Shown here: positions 58,724 through 64,000 of the stretch, piece by piece
Layout of the letters: each line of letters opens with the position of its first letter
Position numbering within the stretch: the stretch's first letter is position 1
Assembly: GCF_954871325.1 (NCBI RefSeq)
Contig: NC_088775.1
Coordinates: 26,451,561 to 26,515,560 of the forward strand
Direction: 5' to 3'
Origin: Gordionus sp. m RMFG-2023
Taxonomy: Eukaryota > Nematomorpha > Gordioida > Chordodea > Parachordodidae
DNA length: 64,000 nt
Notes under the pieces: generated by a model
The model's input: the letters and a program-made list of their open reading frames with translations, nothing else
Databases searched by the model: none
What the model was told of the DNA's origin: nothing
Program-made: the position numbers and the translations under genes

Positions 58724-59523
58724 CAGAGACCTGCAGAGGTATCAGTTGCACGACCAGGTCCGGATTTGAAGAAAATTTTGGCATGACCTAACCCGGATTT
58801 TTTTTTTTTTAAATTTTCATCCGGATTTCTTTAAAAATAATTCTGCCAAGGTATGTATTTTTATATACCTATTCGGCATTTTATGGATCATTTTTCATCA
58901 AATATGAAATCCATATATAATAACTTTTCAAATTATCTTATCTCTCATTTATCGAAGGAGTGAGTTTGATTCATCACATCTTCAATTTGACTGGTAGATG
59001 GTAATTCCAATTTCCTCCCTCTTGTTATTTAATATAGTCATTTATATATCAGTCATTTGCGCTCTCTCTCTCTGGCAACATGCGTAATTGCCTGAATTTA
59101 GGACAGTGAAAAGGAGATATAAAATGATACTTATCAAAAATAAATTTTTCAGAAAAAAGTGTATTATATTTTAAATATTGACTGTATCTTTGTTGCTTTT
59201 AATTTGATTGAATATCACCTAAAATAATCATTAGTCAATAAAATTTGAATAATGTTTTACCAGAAATATTTTTTAAGGATCAAAAAATGGAAATCAGAAA
59301 TATGATAAGTGAATGAATGTGTTGTTCTATGATACACGATTTTTAAATATATTTTATTTATTTTTAATTTATATAAATAATAATGGCGATTTAAAGTATT
59401 CGGTCCTGCCCGACCCGGGTAATTTAAAAAATTTTTTAAGCCCGGTCCAAGTAATTTTTTAAAAAAATTTAGGCCCGGGCCGTGTACCCGGACCGGGGTT
59501 AGGGCCTGGCCTGCAAGACTCTG
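58724..59523. mobile_element. 800-bp hAT element of the GACCTGCAG/CCCGG family
   Basis: The ends CAGAGACCTGCAG and, read inward, CAGAGTCTTGCAGG have a perfect 8-bp duplication ATTATTAT (58716-58723, 59524-59531). Blocks such as GGCCCGGGCC and CGACCCGGG sit near both ends. The middle is AT-rich with no recognisable transposase. It is the longest stand-alone member of the D family here. Confidence 0.93.
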
Positions 59524-59531
59524 ATTATTAT

Positions 59532-61490
59532 ATCCAAAAACAAATTATTTTTAATATCTGTTTTTACAAAAAAATTTTGTTTTTGTTGTTTACTATAATA
59601 CCTTCGTATTTGTATTTCATTCTCTTCTCATGCATTTGTGTTCATTATGGGTTCACCTTTTTCTGCTTTCTATTTCTTTCTTTTTTTTTGTCAAATATTT
59701 TTTTTTTATATTAAAAATCGATAGCGTAATTATACTGACATGATTTATATTAAATTAAATTAAATTATATAAAGTCTGCCTAATTTGGGCTTACTCTTTT
59801 GTGAAATATAAGCCTATTCAAAAAATGAAATACGAGTCGAATAATGAATTTTTCGTATTCGATTCTTTTGAAACGAATTGAATAATAAACCAGATTAGAA
59901 TTTCATTATTTGTAGAATATGAATAGAAAATTATTGGATAAGTCCACGATATATGTAAAAAAATCTTGATATTTAGTAATCGCTAAGAACCAGAACCTCT
60001 AAGTTAGGATATCTCCTCAACAAATATTGCAAATAGATACTCTAAAATCCTTGTTACTCAACCTCATAAGATTTTCCATCCTGGGCTTATCATTCTTTTT
60101 ATTAACTTTCGTGGGCAATAATGTAATAAGCCGCAACTTGTTTTTTATTTCTTGGACTATTAATCTTGAATAAGCTTTGGGTGCCGCCATAAAATTCTAA
60201 GGAATAAGGAGAAATTTTGATAAATGACTCTATTTCTTCAGCTGACCCCAAGGTCTTCCAACTTTTTTAGCCTAAATCTAGTGGCTAGTGCCCTCAAAGA
60301 GCTAGGATTAGCCGATTTTGCAGCACTAGGAGAAGCCTTCCCTAATAGTTTTGGACGGTAGGGTAAAATAAAAATGAGTTTTAAAAAAATTTTGTAAAGC
60401 TTAAAAAATTAATAGCTTATAAGAAATTTTTTTTTTAATTTTAAAATTACAGAAATAACCCTTTTTAAAAAAAATTAAATTAATACTAATACCATATCCT
60501 GTCTTACCCTAACCCTAAGTTAACGACTTGTTTTTTTGTATTAGAGTTCGTTTTCAAAAGATTTTATATAAATATTAAATCAATATTTTGTATTATTATA
60601 AAATTATTCTGGTAACGACAGAAACCCCACTGGTTTTTTATTTATTTAGGGGAGGCGTTTTTAAAATGGGGTACTCAACATAATTATATTTGAATCCGTA
60701 GGGCTTTGAAATATAACTCAACTTTGGAAAAAGCAAATAAATATTTTCTTCGGGATGTGCTATTAGAGGTTCTTCAAACTTTATTTTTAAATATAAAAAA
60801 TAAAAATCACTTATAATATTATTATATATATATCATATTATTATAAAAATGTTTGAAAAAAGTTCCAACAAATTTAAGGTGGATATCCATATCAATTTTT
60901 GGGAAAACATAAACTAGCCTGAAAAACTGGTATAATACAAAGCAATTTAAATTTTTTTTTACTTTGGATTGTAAAGTTTATTACTATAAAAGGATATTCA
61001 TAATAAAATCAAAAATGCAAATCTCATGATAATGAAAATATTGCTTTTGCAAAAATATCCAAATATTCTAAGCAAATAATTTGGTGGAAAAAGGAAGAAT
61101 TGACAATTATGATGCCGGAAGAAGTCTATTTTTGAGCATTGAGAAATCTTTTAAATCACCAAAATTAACATTATAATATCAGATAGTGGGAAGGACGAGT
61201 AAAACGATTGGTATTTTGTATTTTTACCAAAATATTTAACAAAAATAGAACAAAACAAATTATAGATTAATATGTAGCCAAATCCCTCATCTACAAAATA
61301 AAAAAAGTATAGCTCTTTACCTATAATACTTTAGAAGCTATGATTAATTATGTGAAGTATGTCATTTCAACCATTTACCCCATACCCTAAAATGGCTAAA
61401 CGTCAGGTTAAAGTGGTTAAAATAAAATTGAACATATATTGTTTTATTGAATAAAATATTGCAATTCTGACATCCATTCATCACTTTTAA
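59532..61490. other. AT-rich non-coding DNA with a partial hAT subterminal repeat
   Basis: Near 59825-59940 the motifs CGAGTCGAATAATGAA and CGTATTCGATTC echo the subterminal repeats of the TATACCT element at 5654, so a fragment of a related copy is likely. The remainder shows nothing supported. Confidence 0.45.
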
Positions 61491-61498
61491 GTATAAAT

Positions 61499-62831
61499 CA
61501 GTGGCGTATCCAGGATTTTCCTATTTTTTGCAGATAGGGACATATCTTTGAGCTATTCTTTTAAATTTTCCATAATTATATTAATATTTTTCGCTTTTAT
61601 TTAATTCGCGCTTATGAATATTTAAAGAAGAAATAAAGGTTATAACCCAATTTTTTTTTAAATATAATAATGAGATGTGTCATTTTTTTTATAAAATTGG
61701 CTTTAAAAACAAGCCTCAGCTTAAATTCTCATATAATATAAATAGAATTAAATTTTTTATTGAAAATATTAACTGTAGTGTATATAAAATATTGGCTAGA
61801 AAATCTTTAAAAAACAAGTTTTTATAACTTCTACTCAAATACAATATTATACAAAAAATTTATTAAATACTATAATTATAATGCGATTTTTAATTTTCGT
61901 GGGAAATTTGCCAATTCATCAAGAATTTCGTTTGTCGTTGGAACGAAATCTTTGTGGATATTTAACAGAGTTAACCCATTTAGCCGAGATTCTGAATTAG
62001 TATTTCGTAAATAAGTTTTCAATCTTCTCAAGTTAGAAAAGGTCCTTTCATTCGTATATGTTATAATAGGCAAATATGCAAATATATAAAACAACTTCAA
62101 AATAGAATTGAGCCAAGTTTCCTTACACCGATTGAGCGCATCAATAGCATGCTTAGGTAAAATAGCCAAATGTAGTAAATATTTATACCAAAATTCGAAT
62201 TCACCGATTAAATTGATTTCAGTATCAATATCATATACAATTTTGCTAAATGGTTAATTTTACCAATAGTGGCATCAGAAAATGAAGAAGAGTCTTTAGG
62301 TAATAAAATTTGAAGATTGCTAAAGACTTTTTATCTAAAAACCGTACTTTAATTTGCGATAAAAAAGTATCTAAGAATGGGATGAAAATGGATATTTTAT
62401 AATATTCTTCAGTTGAGTCAAAATTTATATTACATCAATTGCCTAGGTACTAGACGAGGTTTAATTAGTGTTATATCATAAGATTTAGCTTTCAATTTAA
62501 CATCTAGATAAATATTATGAAATATTCATCTATATTCATTCTTATTTACTTGTTCATACACATTTTTCGCCAAATATAATCTGAACCAAATCTAAATTTG
62601 GTTTTTGTAAATTTCTACAAAGTAGTGAGCTATAGGAAAATAATTTATTAATGCAAGCAGCAGCAAAGATAAACTCTGATTGATATTGTAAAATTTTGAC
62701 GGGGTGGGGGGGGGGGGGGGTGGAGGAGGTAAAATTTTTATTAGCTTAAAATGATATTTATGAAAACAGTCAAATTTGCGATGGGAGGTAAAATTTCCCC
62801 CATCCCTCCTCCCCCATTGGTTATGCGCCTG
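61499..62831 (-). mobile_element. hAT element F (CAGTGGCGTATCC ends)
   Basis: The ends CAGTGGCGTATCC and, read inward, CAGGCGCATAACC have a perfect 8-bp duplication GTATAAAT (61491-61498, 62832-62839). It carries a C-terminal transposase remnant on the minus strand. A run of about 20 G, broken only by single T, lies near 62700-62722. Confidence 0.95.
61876..62460 (-). pseudogene. hAT transposase C-terminal half in F (ZMYM-like clade)
   Basis: From the N-terminal side on the minus strand: STEEYYKISIFIPFLDTFLS then QIKVRFLDKKSLAIFK (about 62310-62440), and, after frame disruption, an open frame at 61876-62169 with MAILPKHAIDALNRCKETWL, IFAYLPIITYTNERTFSNLR then RLKTYLRNTNSESRLNGLTL and LLNIHKDF, ending LANFPRKLKIAL. 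This is an intact-looking hATC dimerisation domain in which NERTFS stands for the usual SERSFS. It is the same clade as B, whose equivalent end is SRLKGLDFLNIHRHL. The catalytic core upstream is missing. Confidence 0.85.
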
Positions 62832-62839
62832 GTATAAAT

Positions 62840-63849
62840 TAATCAAAACAATGCGAGAATTTTAAAATATTTTATCAAAAATAGCTCATTTTGAGTGTGC
62901 TCATTTTGGTATATCGTACAACTAACCATTTATTAATGTTTTATGTGTAGAGCTTATTATTTAAAATTATCTTTTTCAGCTTTAATCAGACGAAAATTTT
63001 AACTGTCATAAAAACTTTTTCCTTGGATGACATATTTATATAAATGGCTATTGCGTGTCTAGTTAAGATATAAACTTGTGATAAATTTTATATGTAGCTA
63101 TAACTTGAAGGAACATTTATTCAAATTTTTAAATTATAAGCCTTAATATATTTTGCTAAAAGTATAATAACTAAAGGGTGATTTTTATAATTTTTGGGTA
63201 AAAATGGTTTTTTAGCAAAATATGCCAAACCAGGAAAGTTCTTCATGGGATAAACGTAGGTAAGAAATCAGATATAAAAATACATCTTCAAACCAAATTT
63301 AAGTCTTTATACTCATGGGTTAAAAAGTTTATTCGCGTTAACATTCTTACCCGGTCAATCGCTTTACCCCGGTCTCCCCTTGTATATTTTGTTAGACCAT
63401 ATAATAATTATTTTGTGGAAAAAGAAAAAAATTGAAATCATTTTTCTAATTGTAAATTTTTAAAAAAAATATCATCTAATAATATTGTTAAAGTGAAAAA
63501 AATTCCGGGGTATTTTTAAGCAATAAATAATACACTAAATTTAATTAATTAAAACCTATCATTAAAACCAATTTTAGGTTGACTCATGACACAGAAAAGG
63601 AGGCTTTATAATATCAATTTTTTCAAAATTAAAAACAACGACGTCCTCAATAATTCGAAATATACAAAAAAATTAATAATATGATATGGTGGGAAGATAG
63701 AAGGAGGGGGGGGGGGGGCAAGAAAAAATTAAAATAAAATTGTATATAAATAAATGAATACATTTGGTTTTATTTTATATATTTTTTAAATTTTTTAAAG
63801 ACTTCAATTTCGACCGGGAAATATATTCCAGCATGTGCATGGTACCTAC
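62840..63849. other. AT-rich non-coding DNA
   Basis: No gene seen. A run of 13 G lies at about 63706-63718. Its last eight bases (63842-63849) would be the target duplication of the next element, whose far end is outside the window. Confidence 0.4.
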
Positions 63850-64000
63850 TAGAGACCTGCAAAATATAAATTTTTTGGCCCCTCTAACTCGCCCGCAGTC
63901 TCCTTAGAGATTTTTTTTAGGATCTAGGTCCCGATCCGTGGCCCGGCCTATGGAAATTTTAATATAAAGTTTACTTCAAAATATAAGACTTGTGCACCTA
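63850..64000. mobile_element. Left end of a GACCTGCA/CCCGG-family hAT element, cut by the window edge
   Basis: Begins TAGAGACCTGCAAAAT and contains GCCCCTCTAACTCGCCCGC and GTGGCCCGGCC, matching the D-family ends and GC blocks. It continues beyond 64000. Confidence 0.65.

Noticed and set aside
62592-62846. 84-residue frame with a proline run
   Set aside because: The prolines come from the C-run (G-run complement) near the end of element F; frame crosses the element boundary.

Overview
This 64-kb window is AT-rich, gene-poor eukaryotic DNA made almost entirely of mobile-element remnants. I found no host protein gene, no rRNA, no functional tRNA gene and no CRISPR array. The mix points to a repeat-laden nuclear genome: animal-type hAT transposons with 8-bp target duplications, Ty3/gypsy fossils, several LINE tails and tRNA-like pol III modules. 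An invertebrate animal is most likely, but the species cannot be named from what is here.

Layout. 1-10 kb: a degenerate 29-bp minisatellite (consensus built on CTAGCTAG, spanning about 1360-9955) repeatedly hit by hAT-type insertions. These are a 2.7-kb foldback element with tandem repeats in its arms (1496-4168), a hAT with a transposase C-terminus (5654-7059) and several MITEs. 10.9-28.5 kb: a nest of insertions. A decayed Ty3/gypsy fossil is opened near 12.65 kb and resumes near 24.84 kb. The inserted DNA holds a TIR element carrying a tRNA-like module, a LINE reverse-transcriptase tail, a short gag-only LTR element, and a series of hATs inside hATs (C contains A, A contains B1, B1 contains D). 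28.5-31.5 kb: a LINE tail, a TTCC microsatellite and a 194-bp MITE. 31.5-41.6 kb: two gypsy fossils placed head to head, the right one split by another B element. 42-64 kb: mostly featureless AT-rich DNA with hAT elements at 45.1, 49.1, 53.4, 58.7, 61.5 and 63.9 kb and one well-preserved LINE tail at 50.2 kb.

Most element boundaries below were set by reading both terminal inverted repeats and the flanking target-site duplications directly, which is strong evidence even where no coding survives. The most interesting observations are two TIR elements that contain a tRNA-like pol III promoter and have 9-bp target duplications, the foldback element with unequal tandem arrays in its arms, a hAT element made of two inverted transposase halves, and a compound hAT (B carrying D) that seems to have been copied as a unit although its transposase is broken.
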